DNA of 64,000 bases from Paraburkholderia acidicola (GCF_002362315.1 NZ_MTZV01000006.1:124001-188000), one strand, 5' to 3'; shown: positions 26,302 to 35,752, counted from the first letter of the stretch. Notes: generated by a model not told the origin, from the sequence alone. Numbers and translations: made by a program.

Positions 26302-27267
26302 CTAGTTGCCTGGATGCGCGGCCTCCTCTGTGTGTTCCGCTAGCGTTGCTGCGTCGTCGAGATGAAAACCGATGTTCGTCAACGCAGACTCCAGATCGCG
26401 CCGTTGCGCCTCGTCGAGTTCGATGAGCGGTGGCCGTACAGCGGCCCAGCCATCGTCGCCCGATTGCCACGCAATCGCCGCTTTCATCGCGGCGATCATC
26501 GGAAAGCGCTGGAGCGCGGCGCGCGTGGTATCGAGTGCCTGCTGCTGCGCGAGTGCATCGTCGTTGTGCCACTCGCGTGCGAGACGCGCAATCGCCTTCG
26601 CGTTGACGTTAGCGGTCGCCGTGATGCAGCCTGCGCCGCCGCGCTGCAATGTGCGCAACAGAAACGTCTCGCTGCCAGCGAAGACATCGAAACCGTCGGG
26701 CTGGAACGCATCGAGCAGGACCTCGGTGTTCTGCCAGTCGCCGGAACTGTCCTTGATACCCGCGACGATGCCCGGATAGGCGCGCAACAAACGTTCGATC
26801 AGCGTCGGGCTTATGCCGACCTGTGCGACCTGCGGGATGTGGTACAGGTAGATGCGCAAACGCGGATCGGCAACGGTATCGATCACGCTCGCGAAGCTGC
26901 GGAACAGGCCTTCTTCGCTTACGCTTTTGTAGTAGAACGGCGGCAACATCAATACGCCGGCGCAGCCGTGTGCCAGTGCATGACGGGTCAATTCCACTGT
27001 ATCGGGAATCGCACACGCGCCGGTGCCTGGCATCATGCGTGCAGTGGGCAAACCGGCTTCGGCAAGTGCGTCGAGCAACGTGCGCTTTTCACGCACGCTT
27101 AGCGAGTTCGCTTCCGAGTTCGTGCCGAATGCCGCGAGGCCGACGCCTTGATTCAGCAGCAGGCGGCAATGCCGGACATAGCGTGCCGCGGATGGCGTGC
27201 CGTCGGCGGCGAACGGTGTGAGTACCGGCGCGAGCACGCCGCGCAGGCGGGGAGTGGGGGACGTCAT
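26302..27267 (-). CDS. DHDPS/NAL-family lyase, 2-keto-3-deoxy sugar-acid dehydratase or aldolase
   Basis: 321 residues from the ATG at 27267, where AAGGAGG sits 8 bases upstream. The Schiff-base lysine is in GIKDSSGDW and the catalytic Tyr in IYLYHIP; GTNSEANSLS replaces the GTTGE loop of true dihydrodipicolinate synthase, which argues for a sugar-acid substrate. With the IlvD/Edd dehydratase next door, likely reactions are dehydration of L-2-keto-3-deoxyarabonate or 5-keto-4-deoxyglucarate, or aldol cleavage of 2-keto-3-deoxygluconate. The sequence does not decide among these. Confidence 0.85.
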   Translation of the reverse strand: MTSPTPRLRGVLAPVLTPFAADGTPSAARYVRHCRLLLNQGVGLAAFGTNSEANSLSVREKRTLLDALAEAGLPTARMMPGTGACAIPDTVELTRHALAHGCAGVLMLPPFYYKSVSEEGLFRSFASVIDTVADPRLRIYLYHIPQVAQVGISPTLIERLLRAYPGIVAGIKDSSGDWQNTEVLLDAFQPDGFDVFAGSETFLLRTLQRGGAGCITATANVNAKAIARLAREWHNDDALAQQQALDTTRAALQRFPMIAAMKAAIAWQSGDDGWAAVRPPLIELDEAQRRDLESALTNIGFHLDDAATLAEHTEEAAHPGN

Positions 27268-27425
27268 GGGCGGTGCCTCCTTCGCTGGCTGTCTGGATGT
27301 CTGGATCAGCCAGCGCAGTATTGCGTGGCGCAGACGCGCGAAGAAGAGCGGCCCGGTTGCTTCAAACGTTAATATTTTTTGTGTCCGGGTCGTTAGGAGA
27401 CCCGATGCCACTTACTGCATGCCCC

Positions 27426-29195
27426 CTAACGCCGCGGTGTCGTCCCGTTGTTCTGTGCAGCGCGCAGAAAGTCGAAATCGACACCAAGATCCGCCTGCGT
27501 CACCGTTTGCAGGAAAAGCTTGCGATAACCGCGCTCCGCGGTCGGTTCGGTGACCGGTGCCTGCTCGGCGCGCTGTGCAAGCGTCGCATCCGACACGAGC
27601 AAGGTAAGTTCGCGCGCTGCGACGCTCAGACGAATCCGGTCGCCGGTCTGCACCCACGCGAGCGGTCCGCCCACGGCCGCTTCCGGTGTGACGTGCAATA
27701 CGATCGTGCCGAACGCGGTGCCGCTCATGCGGCCATCGGAAATGCGCACCATGTCTTTGACGCCGAGCCGTGCGAGCTTCTTCGGAATCGGGATGTAGCC
27801 AGCTTCCGGCATGCCAGGTGCGCCCTTTGGACCGATGCGTTTGAGTACGAGGATGTCGTCGGCGGTGACGTCGAGGTCGTCGCGATCGATGCGGTTCGCG
27901 AGATCTTCGGCGTCTTCAAACACGATGGCGCGACCTTCGTGCTCCATCAGCTTCGCATCCGCGGCCGACTGCTTGATGATCGCGCCGCCCGGCGCGAGAT
28001 TGCCACGCAACACAGCGATGCTGCCCTGCGGATAGATCGGATCGGCGAACGGCCGCACCACGTCCTGCGCGAAGCCAGGACCAGCGTCGTCGATCGTCTC
28101 GCCGAGCGTGCGGCCCGTGACGGTCAGCGCATCGAGTCGCAATAGCGGCTTCAGTTCGCGCAGCAGCGTCGCCATGCCGCCTGCCTTGTGGAAGTCCTCC
28201 ATGTAGTGCTGGCCCGACGGTTTCAGGTCGAGCAGCACGGGCGTCTCGCGGCCCATGCGATCGAGCGCCTGCAGATCGACGTCGAAGCCGAGCCGTCCCG
28301 CGATCGCGGTCAGATGCACGATGCCGTTGGTCGAACCGCCGATCGCGAGCAGCACGCGCATCGCGTTCTCGAATGCGTCGGCGGTGAGAATGCGGTCGAT
28401 GGTCAGGTGCTCGCGTGCGATCTGCACGGCTTGCGCGCCGGTCAACTCCGCGATGCGCATGCGATCGGCCGTGACCGCGGGCGGTGAGGCACCGCCCGGC
28501 ACCGTGATGCCGAGCGCTTCTGCCAGACACGCCATGGTGCTCGCGGTGCCCATCACCGAACAGGTGCCGACGCTTGCAACAAGCTGGTTATTGACGTCGG
28601 CGATCTCTTCGGCGCCGATGTCGTCGGCGCGAAAACGCGCCCAGTAGCGACGGCAATCGGTGCACGCGCCGACGCGCTCCGAGCGATGCGAGCCGGTCAG
28701 CATCGAACCGGTGATCAACTGGATCGCCGGAATGCCCGCCGACGCCGCGCCCATCAACTGCGCCGGCACGGTCTTGTCGCAACCGCCGATCAGCACGACC
28801 GCATCCATCGGTTGCGCGCGAATCATCTCCTCGGTATCCATCGACATCAGATTGCGCAGATACATGCTGGTCGGCTGCGAAAACGATTCGTGGATCGAGA
28901 TGGTCGGGAAATCCATCGGCAGGCCGCCTGCGAGCATCACACCGCGTTTCACCGCTTCGAGCAGTTGCGGCATATTGCCGTGACACGGGTTGTACGCGCT
29001 GCCGCTGTTGACGATACCGATCACCGGTCGATCGAGCGCGCTGTCGGTGTAGCCCGCGCCCTTGATAAACGCCTTGCGCAGGAACAGCGAGAAGCCGTTG
29101 TCGCCGTAGTTCGTGAGACCTTTGCGCAGGCCGGTGTGGGCGTTGTCGGGGGTGTCGTCGGCGTCGCTGGGAGCGGGAGGGAGCGGGGCGGTCAT
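27426..29195 (-). CDS. IlvD/Edd-family sugar-acid dehydratase (arabonate/xylonate/gluconate type)
   Basis: 589 residues. Cluster-binding cysteines are seen in AYNPCHGN, IGGCDKT and VGTCSVMGT, with the magnesium-site segment KPSGQHYMEDFHKAGG. The length and the AYNPCHG motif fit the sugar-acid branch rather than biosynthetic IlvD. The enzyme converts an aldonic acid to its 2-keto-3-deoxy derivative, passed to the lyase encoded 158 bases downstream. LysR (29372-30247) is its likely regulator. The intergenic gap to the lyase could carry an internal promoter. Confidence 0.9.
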   Translation of the reverse strand: MTAPLPPAPSDADDTPDNAHTGLRKGLTNYGDNGFSLFLRKAFIKGAGYTDSALDRPVIGIVNSGSAYNPCHGNMPQLLEAVKRGVMLAGGLPMDFPTISIHESFSQPTSMYLRNLMSMDTEEMIRAQPMDAVVLIGGCDKTVPAQLMGAASAGIPAIQLITGSMLTGSHRSERVGACTDCRRYWARFRADDIGAEEIADVNNQLVASVGTCSVMGTASTMACLAEALGITVPGGASPPAVTADRMRIAELTGAQAVQIAREHLTIDRILTADAFENAMRVLLAIGGSTNGIVHLTAIAGRLGFDVDLQALDRMGRETPVLLDLKPSGQHYMEDFHKAGGMATLLRELKPLLRLDALTVTGRTLGETIDDAGPGFAQDVVRPFADPIYPQGSIAVLRGNLAPGGAIIKQSAADAKLMEHEGRAIVFEDAEDLANRIDRDDLDVTADDILVLKRIGPKGAPGMPEAGYIPIPKKLARLGVKDMVRISDGRMSGTAFGTIVLHVTPEAAVGGPLAWVQTGDRIRLSVAARELTLLVSDATLAQRAEQAPVTEPTAERGYRKLFLQTVTQADLGVDFDFLRAAQNNGTTPRR

Positions 29196-29371
29196 CGAGA
29201 GTCCGGAGCCAGGAAGTTGACGGGAACATGCAAGGGGCGCGACGCGTGCGAGTAGCGGGCAGTGGGCATTGGCCTCAAGCAGACATTATTGCGGCATCGG
29301 GCGCGGCGATGCGTTACGTCGATGTTGCTTCAGACATCAGTAAAACTTTGCTTCGGGGCATGCCGAGCCAC

Positions 29372-30247
29372 TTATCGATTCGGCAGCGCCAGCGCAGTGT
29401 TCAGAAACGCCTGAACCAGCCGCATGCGCGCCGACGAACGTCCCCACAACAACCCGACCACCCGTTTCGGAAACGGATGCGGCAGCGGCCACTTCGCAAG
29501 CGACAGGCCCGCGAAGCGCGTCATCAGCCAGTCCGGCACGAGCGATACACCGATACCACGATCCACGAGCACCGCAATCGCATCGAGCCCGTCGAGTTCG
29601 CACCGTTGATGCGGCCGGATGCCATGCTGACGCAAGTACGCATCGGCAAGCTGACCACCGACCACATTGCGGTCATAACGCAAAAACGGCTCGCTTGCGA
29701 GCACCGCGTGTGGATCGCTCACCTTCATTGATGCCGGCGTGAGGAGGATCAACGGCTCTTCGCGAAAGGTTCGCCAGTCGCAGCTTTTCGGCAGCTCGAA
29801 TAGCGGCTGCACGATCATTGCTGCATCGAGATCGCCGCTCACTACCTTGCGATAAAGATCGAGCGAGGTGCCCGGTTCGAGGTAGATGTCGATCTGCGGA
29901 TGACGCGCGAGCAGTCCCGCCAGCACATCGGGGATCAGGCTCGTCATCATCGTCGGCGTGCCACCGAGCCTCAGTTGCCCGGCCAGCTCCGACGCATCGT
30001 TGAGATCGGACCGGAGGTCGCGGATGTCGTGCAGCACCGCACGCGCGCGCTCGAGAATGCGTTCGCCGGCTTCGGTCGTGCCGACCGTGCGCCCCGATCG
30101 GCGCACCAGTTTCGCGCCGAGTTCCTGTTCGAGCATCTTGACGCGCTGCGCCACCGCGGCGGGCGTCAGATCCAGCCGGCGCGCGGCTTCCGCGATCGAA
30201 CCGAGCTCGACCACATAGACAAAGCTTTGCAGGTAGCGCGAATCCAT
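29372..30247 (-). CDS. LysR-type regulator of the sugar-acid cluster
   Basis: 291 residues from the ATG at 30247 (a TTG precedes it by one codon). Winged HTH in residues 1-60 (FVYVVELGSIAEAARRLDLTPAAVAQRVKMLE is the helix region); the rest is a periplasmic-binding-protein-like effector domain. It is divergent from the enolase-superfamily gene and in line with the IlvD-type gene, so it probably controls both. The ligand is presumably a sugar acid or keto-acid. Confidence 0.88.
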   Translation of the reverse strand: MDSRYLQSFVYVVELGSIAEAARRLDLTPAAVAQRVKMLEQELGAKLVRRSGRTVGTTEAGERILERARAVLHDIRDLRSDLNDASELAGQLRLGGTPTMMTSLIPDVLAGLLARHPQIDIYLEPGTSLDLYRKVVSGDLDAAMIVQPLFELPKSCDWRTFREEPLILLTPASMKVSDPHAVLASEPFLRYDRNVVGGQLADAYLRQHGIRPHQRCELDGLDAIAVLVDRGIGVSLVPDWLMTRFAGLSLAKWPLPHPFPKRVVGLLWGRSSARMRLVQAFLNTALALPNR

Positions 30248-30369
30248 CAATAAAAGTTTTATCTTTTAAAGAAGCCAAAGGATACTGTTTTTGACTCGTG
30301 GCCGCTATCACACTGCGTTGCTGACGGTCGCACCCTTGCCGCGACTGTGTTCAACGGAGGAGTACTGCA

Positions 30370-31494
30370 ATGCCCAGAATCGAATCGGTCTCGGTGTGCG
30401 CGGCGAGCGTGCCGCTCGATCGCGTGACCTCGTTTGCCACCCGCACCGTGTCGACGCGCCACTACGGTCTCGTGAAAGTGCGCTCGACCGATGGCGTCGA
30501 AGGGCTTGGCTTTTGCTATGTCGGTAGCGCGGGCGGTGAACTGCTGAAGGTCGCAGTCGAGCAACTGCTTGCACCGGTGTTGATCGGCAAGGATTCTTAC
30601 GCGGTGGAAGGTTTGTGGCAGACGATGTATCAGGAGGCGCTGTTGCAGGGGCGCGCGGGGACGGTGATGCGTGCGCTCAGCATTCTCGATACGGCGCTGT
30701 GGGATCTGAATGCGCGTACGCATCGTTTGCCGTTGCACAAATTACTCGGCGCGGTGCATCTCGAATCCGTACCTGCCTATGCGAGCGGTGGCTACTATCT
30801 CGACGGCAAGACACCGCAGATGCTCGGCGAAGAAATGGCGAGCTATGTCGAGATGGGTTTCAAGGCGGTGAAGATGAAAGCAGGGCGTTTGTCACCGCGC
30901 GAAGAAGAAGCGCGCGTGCGTGCGGCGCGCGAAGCGGTTGGTCCCGATGTCGAATTGATGCTCGACATCAACAACGGCTGGACCGATACGACGCAGGCGC
31001 TGCAATACCTGCGGCGTTTCGAACCCTACGATCCGTACTTCGTCGAAGAGCCGTTCTCTCCCGACGATATCGACAATCACGCACGCCTCGCGAAGCTCAC
31101 GCGTATTCCGCTTGCGACCGGCGAAATTGGTTATGGCCGGTGGTATCACAAGGAACTGCTCGACAAGGGCGCTGCCGCGATCCTGCAGAGCGACGCGTTG
31201 GTGTGCGGCGGCATCTCCGAGTGGCGGCGCATCGCCGCGACCGCGGCGAGCTACGGCGTAGTGATGTGTCCGCACTGGTTTCACGATGTGCATGCCCCGC
31301 TCGTGGCTGCGACGCAGAATGCGCGCTACGTCGAGTTCTTCTGGGACGATCAGGTGCTGAACTTTCGTCGGTTGATCGATCGGCAGCTTGCGCATCGCAA
31401 CGGGCGGGTGGTGCTGCACGATGCGCCGGGGCTTGGGTTTAATTTCGATGAAAGTGCGGTGGCGCGTTACGGTAGCTGGACGACGGTGCGGTGA
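30370..31494 (+). CDS. Enolase-superfamily sugar-acid dehydratase (mandelate racemase subgroup)
   Basis: 374 residues, preceded by GGAGGAG 7 bases before the ATG. Catalytic KxK at Lys168 and Lys170, metal ligands Asp199, Glu226 and Glu252, and His302 in CPHWFHD paired with Asp275 give the mandelate-racemase set. Such proteins dehydrate acid sugars (galactonate, fuconate, rhamnonate, talarate) to 2-keto-3-deoxy products. It is divergent from the LysR gene. The exact substrate cannot be told from sequence. Confidence 0.88.
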   Translation: MPRIESVSVCAASVPLDRVTSFATRTVSTRHYGLVKVRSTDGVEGLGFCYVGSAGGELLKVAVEQLLAPVLIGKDSYAVEGLWQTMYQEALLQGRAGTVMRALSILDTALWDLNARTHRLPLHKLLGAVHLESVPAYASGGYYLDGKTPQMLGEEMASYVEMGFKAVKMKAGRLSPREEEARVRAAREAVGPDVELMLDINNGWTDTTQALQYLRRFEPYDPYFVEEPFSPDDIDNHARLAKLTRIPLATGEIGYGRWYHKELLDKGAAAILQSDALVCGGISEWRRIAATAASYGVVMCPHWFHDVHAPLVAATQNARYVEFFWDDQVLNFRRLIDRQLAHRNGRVVLHDAPGLGFNFDESAVARYGSWTTVR

Positions 31495-31515
31495 ATGTTG
31501 TGCGGTGACTTGAAG

Positions 31516-31546
31516 CGGATGTGGAGCGCTGTACGCTCCACATCCG
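31516..31546. terminator. Hairpin between convergent genes
   Basis: A perfect 13-base-pair inverted repeat (CGGATGTGGAGCG and its complement) with a 5-base loop sits between the enolase-superfamily gene and dgdA, which converge. There is no T-run on either side, so it may act as a bidirectional 3' end or mRNA stabiliser rather than a classic intrinsic terminator. Confidence 0.5.
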
Positions 31547-31549
31547 TGC

Positions 31550-32860
31550 TCAATGCCGGTTCAGACAATACGCAATGCTCTCATCGAGTATCCCAAGCGC
31601 CTGATCGATTTCACTGTCGCTGATCGTCAGCGGCGGTGCGAGCCGGAACACATCGCTCATGCCCTTCAACTGCACGATGTTCATGTGCAATCCTAGTTGC
31701 AGGCAACGTTCGGTAATCGCCGCGGACAGATCCGGCGCCGGTGCCTTGCTGTCCCGATCTGCGACGATCTCGATGCCGAGCAACAGTCCTTCGCCGCGCA
31801 CGTCGCCGATGCAGCGATGACGCCGTTGCATCTCGATCAACCCTGCACGCAGCCGTTCGCCGGCCTGCGCTGCACGTTGTGCGAGCCCATCGCGCAGTAC
31901 GATCTCGATCACCTTCACACCGACCGCTGCGGGCAACGGGTCCGATACATGGGTCGTATAGAACAGGTAGCCCTTCTCGAAGGCACGCTCCTCGATTGCC
32001 GATGTGGTCAACACCGCCGACAGCGGAATCCCGGCGCCAAGTGTCTTCGACAGCGTAAGGATGTCGGGCACGACACCGTCGCGCTCGCACTCAAACATCA
32101 GACCCGTACGACCGATGCCGGTCTGCGCCTCGTCGACGATCAGCAGCATGCCGCGCTCCGCGCATTTGCGCTGCAGCGCGCGCAGATAGCCCGATGGCAA
32201 CGGAATCAAACCGCCCGAGCTGATGATCGGCTCGGCGATAAAGGCAGCAAGGCTGCCCGCCGACTGGCGGTCGAGTAAATCGAATGCGTAATCGAGTTCG
32301 GCGCTCCAGTCGTAGCGTCCATTGCGTTCGAATGCCGGGCGATAGGGATAGGGCGTAGGAATTGCAAACGAGCCGACAGCCGCGGGGCCGTAGCCGCTGC
32401 GGCCCGCGCTGTAGGTCGACGACGCGGCCGCGCCGGTCATGCCGTGCCACGAGCGCGCGAAGCTGGCCACTTCGTATTTGCCGGTGACGAGCTTTGCCAT
32501 GCGGATCGCCGCTTCGTTCGCCTCGGCGCCGGTACTCAGCAGCAGCGAGCGTTCGAGACCGCGCGGCGCGATTTCTGCAAGACGTGTCGCGAGTTCGACC
32601 ACCGGGCGCGACAGCATGCCGCTGAACAGGTGCGTCAGCTCGCGTGCGCTGTGCGCGATCACGTCGGCGACTTCGGGATGCGCGTGACCGAGCACGGCAC
32701 TCATCTGTCCGGACGTAAAGTCGAGAATCGCGCGGCCGGTCGAATCGTAGACATACGAACCGCTGGCGCGTTCGATGATGACCGGCGAGAATGAACCGCC
32801 ATAGCGGATCAGATGGCGCTGCGCGGCCGACCAGAATGCCGTTTCGGAGAGTGGCGTCAT
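31550..32860 (-). CDS. dgdA: 2,2-dialkylglycine decarboxylase (class III aminotransferase fold)
   Basis: 436 residues from the ATG at 32860. It closely follows the B. cepacia DgdA sequence as I remember it: RYGGSFSPVIIERASGS, ILDFTSGQMSAVLGHAHPE, HLFSGMLSRPVV, DEAQTGIGRTG, and the PLP lysine in LTLSKTLGAG. The enzyme decarboxylates and transaminates 2,2-dialkylglycines such as 2-aminoisobutyrate to a ketone and alanine. As in B. cepacia it is divergent from a LysR gene. The match is to the specific enzyme and not only to the aminotransferase fold. Confidence 0.92.
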   Translation of the reverse strand: MTPLSETAFWSAAQRHLIRYGGSFSPVIIERASGSYVYDSTGRAILDFTSGQMSAVLGHAHPEVADVIAHSARELTHLFSGMLSRPVVELATRLAEIAPRGLERSLLLSTGAEANEAAIRMAKLVTGKYEVASFARSWHGMTGAAASSTYSAGRSGYGPAAVGSFAIPTPYPYRPAFERNGRYDWSAELDYAFDLLDRQSAGSLAAFIAEPIISSGGLIPLPSGYLRALQRKCAERGMLLIVDEAQTGIGRTGLMFECERDGVVPDILTLSKTLGAGIPLSAVLTTSAIEERAFEKGYLFYTTHVSDPLPAAVGVKVIEIVLRDGLAQRAAQAGERLRAGLIEMQRRHRCIGDVRGEGLLLGIEIVADRDSKAPAPDLSAAITERCLQLGLHMNIVQLKGMSDVFRLAPPLTISDSEIDQALGILDESIAYCLNRH

Positions 32861-33012
32861 GAGGTTCGTTTCCTGTACGAAGAGGCCGGCGCGAAGGGTG
32901 TAACGCATGTGACGGCCGGCTTCTCCGGATGCTACGACTGAACGCCTCGCCGCAGGAAACGAATACCGTTGATGGATGCCATTCGTCGCATTGATACCCG
33001 CCTCGATAAACC

Positions 33013-33873
33013 ATGACCAACCTCGACATCGATCTGCTCAGAACCTTCGTCACGATCGCCGACACGCGTTCGCTGACGCGCACCGCGACCGAAGTCGGTC
33101 GTACGCAATCTGCGATCAGCATGCAGGTGCGGCGCATCGAAGAAGTGGCGGGCGGCGCCGTGCTGCTACGCACGGTGCGCGGCGTCGAATTGACCGCGCG
33201 CGGCGAAACGCTGCTGCGCCACGCACGTGAACTGCTGCGCATTCACGACGAGGCGCTTGCCGAGTTGACCGGACGCAGCCTGAGCGGCGCGATCCGCTTC
33301 GGTTGTCCCGACGACTACTGCATCACGTTCTTGCCGACGCTGCTGCGCGAGATCGCGGGCCGTCATCCGCGCGTCGGCGTGCATCTGGTGTGTGCATCGA
33401 CGACGCATCTGCGGCGCATGCTGCGTGACAAGCGGATCGACCTCGCGCTGGTTTCACTGGCGCCGGGCGATGACGGCGAGACGGCCGTGCGCTACGAAAA
33501 ACTCGTGTGGGTCGGCGCGCATGCGCGGGCTGCGGAACGCGGCGAAGCGTCGCTGGCACTCGCGCTCTCCGAGCCCGACACGCTCGATCACCAGGCAGCG
33601 CGACGCGCGCTGGACGGCGCGGGCATCGCGTATCACGTCGCGTGCGAGAGCGCGAGCAAGGATGGCTTGCTCGCGATGGTCCGCGCCGGCATCGCGATCA
33701 CGGCACTCACTGAAGGCGCGGTACCCGCCGATCTGACGGTGCTCGATACGCACACCGGGCTGCCGCCGTTGCCGTCGTTCGGCATGGCGATCGCGTCGGC
33801 GCACGGCAGTGGCGATTCGCTACTGGTGGGAAGCCTGAAGGCGCTGCTGGTGGATGCGCTCAGCGCAGCCTAG
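33013..33873 (+). CDS. dgdR: LysR-type regulator DgdR-like
   Basis: 286 residues. N-terminal winged HTH (LRTFVTIADTRSLTRTATEVGRTQSAIS region) and a LysR substrate domain. It is divergent from dgdA with about 150 bases between the starts, the arrangement described for B. cepacia dgdA/dgdR, where the regulator represses and responds to dialkylglycines. The assignment rests on context plus family. Confidence 0.85.
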   Translation: MTNLDIDLLRTFVTIADTRSLTRTATEVGRTQSAISMQVRRIEEVAGGAVLLRTVRGVELTARGETLLRHARELLRIHDEALAELTGRSLSGAIRFGCPDDYCITFLPTLLREIAGRHPRVGVHLVCASTTHLRRMLRDKRIDLALVSLAPGDDGETAVRYEKLVWVGAHARAAERGEASLALALSEPDTLDHQAARRALDGAGIAYHVACESASKDGLLAMVRAGIAITALTEGAVPADLTVLDTHTGLPPLPSFGMAIASAHGSGDSLLVGSLKALLVDALSAA

Positions 33874-33876
33874 ACC

Positions 33877-34386
33877 TCAAGTTGCCGCCCATTCGCTGAG
33901 CGTGGCGATGGTGTTCATGTTGCGGGCGGTGCCGGTTTTCGCTGCGGGAATTTTCAGCTTCGTGTGCGCCATGCCGTCGCCGTAGTGCACGTAGATCTCA
34001 TGCCTGCCGAGCGCAACTTCTTCGGTTTGCTGGCCGCTTATCTGTGCAAGCGTATCGGCGGGCGGCGGGCTGTCCAGAAAGATCGCGACTGTGCGGTTCG
34101 GTGGAGTCGACTTGTACGGATTGGCGGCGAGCACCGCCGCCATTTCCGGGCCGGTGCGGATCGCCACGCCGACCGGCTTACCCGCATAGCCAGCGAGGCA
34201 GGCTTCCAGCTTCGCCTTCACCGACGCTTTCGACAGCGTGCTGGCAAAAACAACATTACCGCTTGCGATATAGGTGCGCACGTTCGTGCAACCGATGGAT
34301 TCGCACATCGCGCGCAGTTCGGACATCGGTAGCTTGCCGGTCCCGCCGACATTGACGGCCCGCAACAGGGCGATATAGGTAGTCAT
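33877..34386 (-). CDS. DUF1697 family protein
   Basis: 169 residues. It starts MTTYIALLRAVNVGG and has LPMSELRAMCESIGCTNVRTYIASGNVVF, the conserved core of DUF1697, a small alpha/beta family of unknown function common in soil bacteria. It ends 3 bases after the dgdR stop on the opposite strand. Nothing in the neighbourhood gives a function. Confidence 0.85.
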   Translation of the reverse strand: MTTYIALLRAVNVGGTGKLPMSELRAMCESIGCTNVRTYIASGNVVFASTLSKASVKAKLEACLAGYAGKPVGVAIRTGPEMAAVLAANPYKSTPPNRTVAIFLDSPPPADTLAQISGQQTEEVALGRHEIYVHYGDGMAHTKLKIPAAKTGTARNMNTIATLSEWAAT

Positions 34387-34569
34387 GCGCGAATTCTAGC
34401 GCTGCATCGCGAAGCGGGGCTGCATTGGCGCGCGTTGGGCGACCGTCACACAACAGCGTTTTGCATCGATGCCGATCGAATGCACGCGCGGTATTGATCA
34501 TACGATTCACGCGCCGTTGACGTGATTAGACAGGTCTGTATCGATGGAATGAAAAGAAAGATGTTGTGC

Positions 34570-34598
34570 TTAACTAAACAATGACGCACGGCTATACT
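34570..34598 (+). promoter_or_regulatory. Promoter of a probable small RNA
   Basis: TTAACT (34570-34575), a 17-base spacer and TATACT (34593-34598) give 4 of 6 and 5 of 6 matches to the sigma-70 consensus. No gene on the plus strand follows, but an intrinsic terminator lies about 155 bases downstream. Confidence 0.55.
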
Positions 34599-34604
34599 TT
34601 CCCG

Positions 34605-34758
34605 CCATGTACGAACCGTTGTACGTGTATCGAACGTTGTGTCGCAGCGTGCGGCAACGAGCATGCACACGGAGCACAACGCAGTACCGTCTCTCAGGTT
34701 CTGGTACGCCCTCGGAATAACCAGAACCCTTACGCCGGCCTTGGCCGGCGTTTTTTTT
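34605..34758 (+). ncRNA. Candidate small regulatory RNA of about 154 nucleotides
   Basis: In the 467-base gap between the DUF1697 and SDR genes, a good promoter (34570-34598) and a strong terminator (34732-34758) frame a stretch without a convincing reading frame. The predicted transcript has paired elements: GTTGTG with a later CACAAC, a 9-base stem GGTTCTGGT (34697-34705) with ACCAGAACC (34720-34728), and the terminator stem followed by eight T. This is the layout of a stand-alone, possibly Hfq-binding sRNA. I do not recognise a named family. The rest of the gap (34387-34569 and 34759-34853) shows nothing I can support. Confidence 0.5.
34732..34758 (+). terminator. Intrinsic terminator
   Basis: ACGCCGGC (34732-34739) pairs with GCCGGCGT (34744-34751) around a 4-base loop, followed by a run of T to 34758. 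It points with the plus strand and has no protein gene just upstream, so it most likely ends the candidate sRNA. Confidence 0.8.
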
Positions 34759-34853
34759 CTGAATGACTGACCTGGGCTGTCGTCTACCCCGGGAAGGAAC
34801 CGATGCTTTGACCCTTCCCGAAGCCGCGTTGAACGAGTGAAAACGCGCGTGCC

Positions 34854-35648
34854 CTATGCAATTGTCCGAACCACACCGCCGTCGACACGCAAGGAACTAC
34901 CGGTTGTCGCCGACGCCTGCTCCGAGCAGACATAGACGACCAGGTTGGCGACTTCTTCGGTTGTCGCGAAGCGATTGAGGAGCGTGGTCGGGCGATTCGT
35001 TTTCAGGAACTGCTGCTCGGCTTCCTCACGCGTAATGCCTTGCGCATCTGCGCTCGCCTGCGCCCAGCCACCCATGATTTCCGAATTCGTCGGACCAGGG
35101 AGAACCGAGTTAACGGTGACGCCCGTTCCGCCGACCACCTCGGCGAGACCCCTTGCAATGGCGAGCTGGGCGGTCTTGGTCGTGGCGTAGTCGATCATGT
35201 CCTTGGGGATGGCAAGCGCGGACTCGCTGCTGATGAAAACGACGCGCCCCCAGCCGCGCTTCGTCATGTTCGGCACATAGTGGCGGGAGGCGCGAATGCC
35301 GCTCATGACGTTCAGTTCGAAGAGATCGATCCACTCGCGGTCCTCAATGTCGAAGAAGGACTTCGGACGCCCCGTACCCACGTTGTTGACGAGAATGTCC
35401 GCATCCGGCGCCCGCGCGAACAACTCCGCCGCGCCTTCCGGGGTCGCAAGATCGGCGATGACGCCGGTGAACTCCGTCTTTGGCAAGCGTTCGCGAAGCT
35501 CCCGAAGCGCCGCGGAGACGCGCTGCTCTGTGCGGCCGTTGATCACGACCGCGGCGCCTGCGCGCCCCAACCCTTCTGCAATGGCCCGGCCGATACCCGC
35601 CGTTGACCCGGTAACGACGGCCTTGCGGCCAGTGAGATCGATATTCAT
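34854..35648 (-). CDS. Short-chain dehydrogenase/reductase
   Basis: 264 residues of the classical SDR type: TGSTAGIGRAIA cofactor loop, NNVG, catalytic Ser in ISSESA, Tyr-Lys in YATTK, and the end LRVDGGVVRTIA. The substrate is unknown. It is divergent from a LysR gene across a short AT-rich region, which suggests that the regulator controls it. Confidence 0.88.
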   Translation of the reverse strand: MNIDLTGRKAVVTGSTAGIGRAIAEGLGRAGAAVVINGRTEQRVSAALRELRERLPKTEFTGVIADLATPEGAAELFARAPDADILVNNVGTGRPKSFFDIEDREWIDLFELNVMSGIRASRHYVPNMTKRGWGRVVFISSESALAIPKDMIDYATTKTAQLAIARGLAEVVGGTGVTVNSVLPGPTNSEIMGGWAQASADAQGITREEAEQQFLKTNRPTTLLNRFATTEEVANLVVYVCSEQASATTGSSLRVDGGVVRTIA

Positions 35649-35752
35649 GACACCCGTCCTTCAACCTGTGGAGAAGGCTGGATTGTGGGTGATGCCGGAA
35701 CCGATTATAATAGGTTGAATTATCATAATATTAATTCCATGGAGGAATTAGT

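Noticed and set aside
34581..34766. 61-codon protein across the sRNA candidate
   Set aside because: It would start inside the -10 region and read through the terminator; no ribosome-binding site and no domain.
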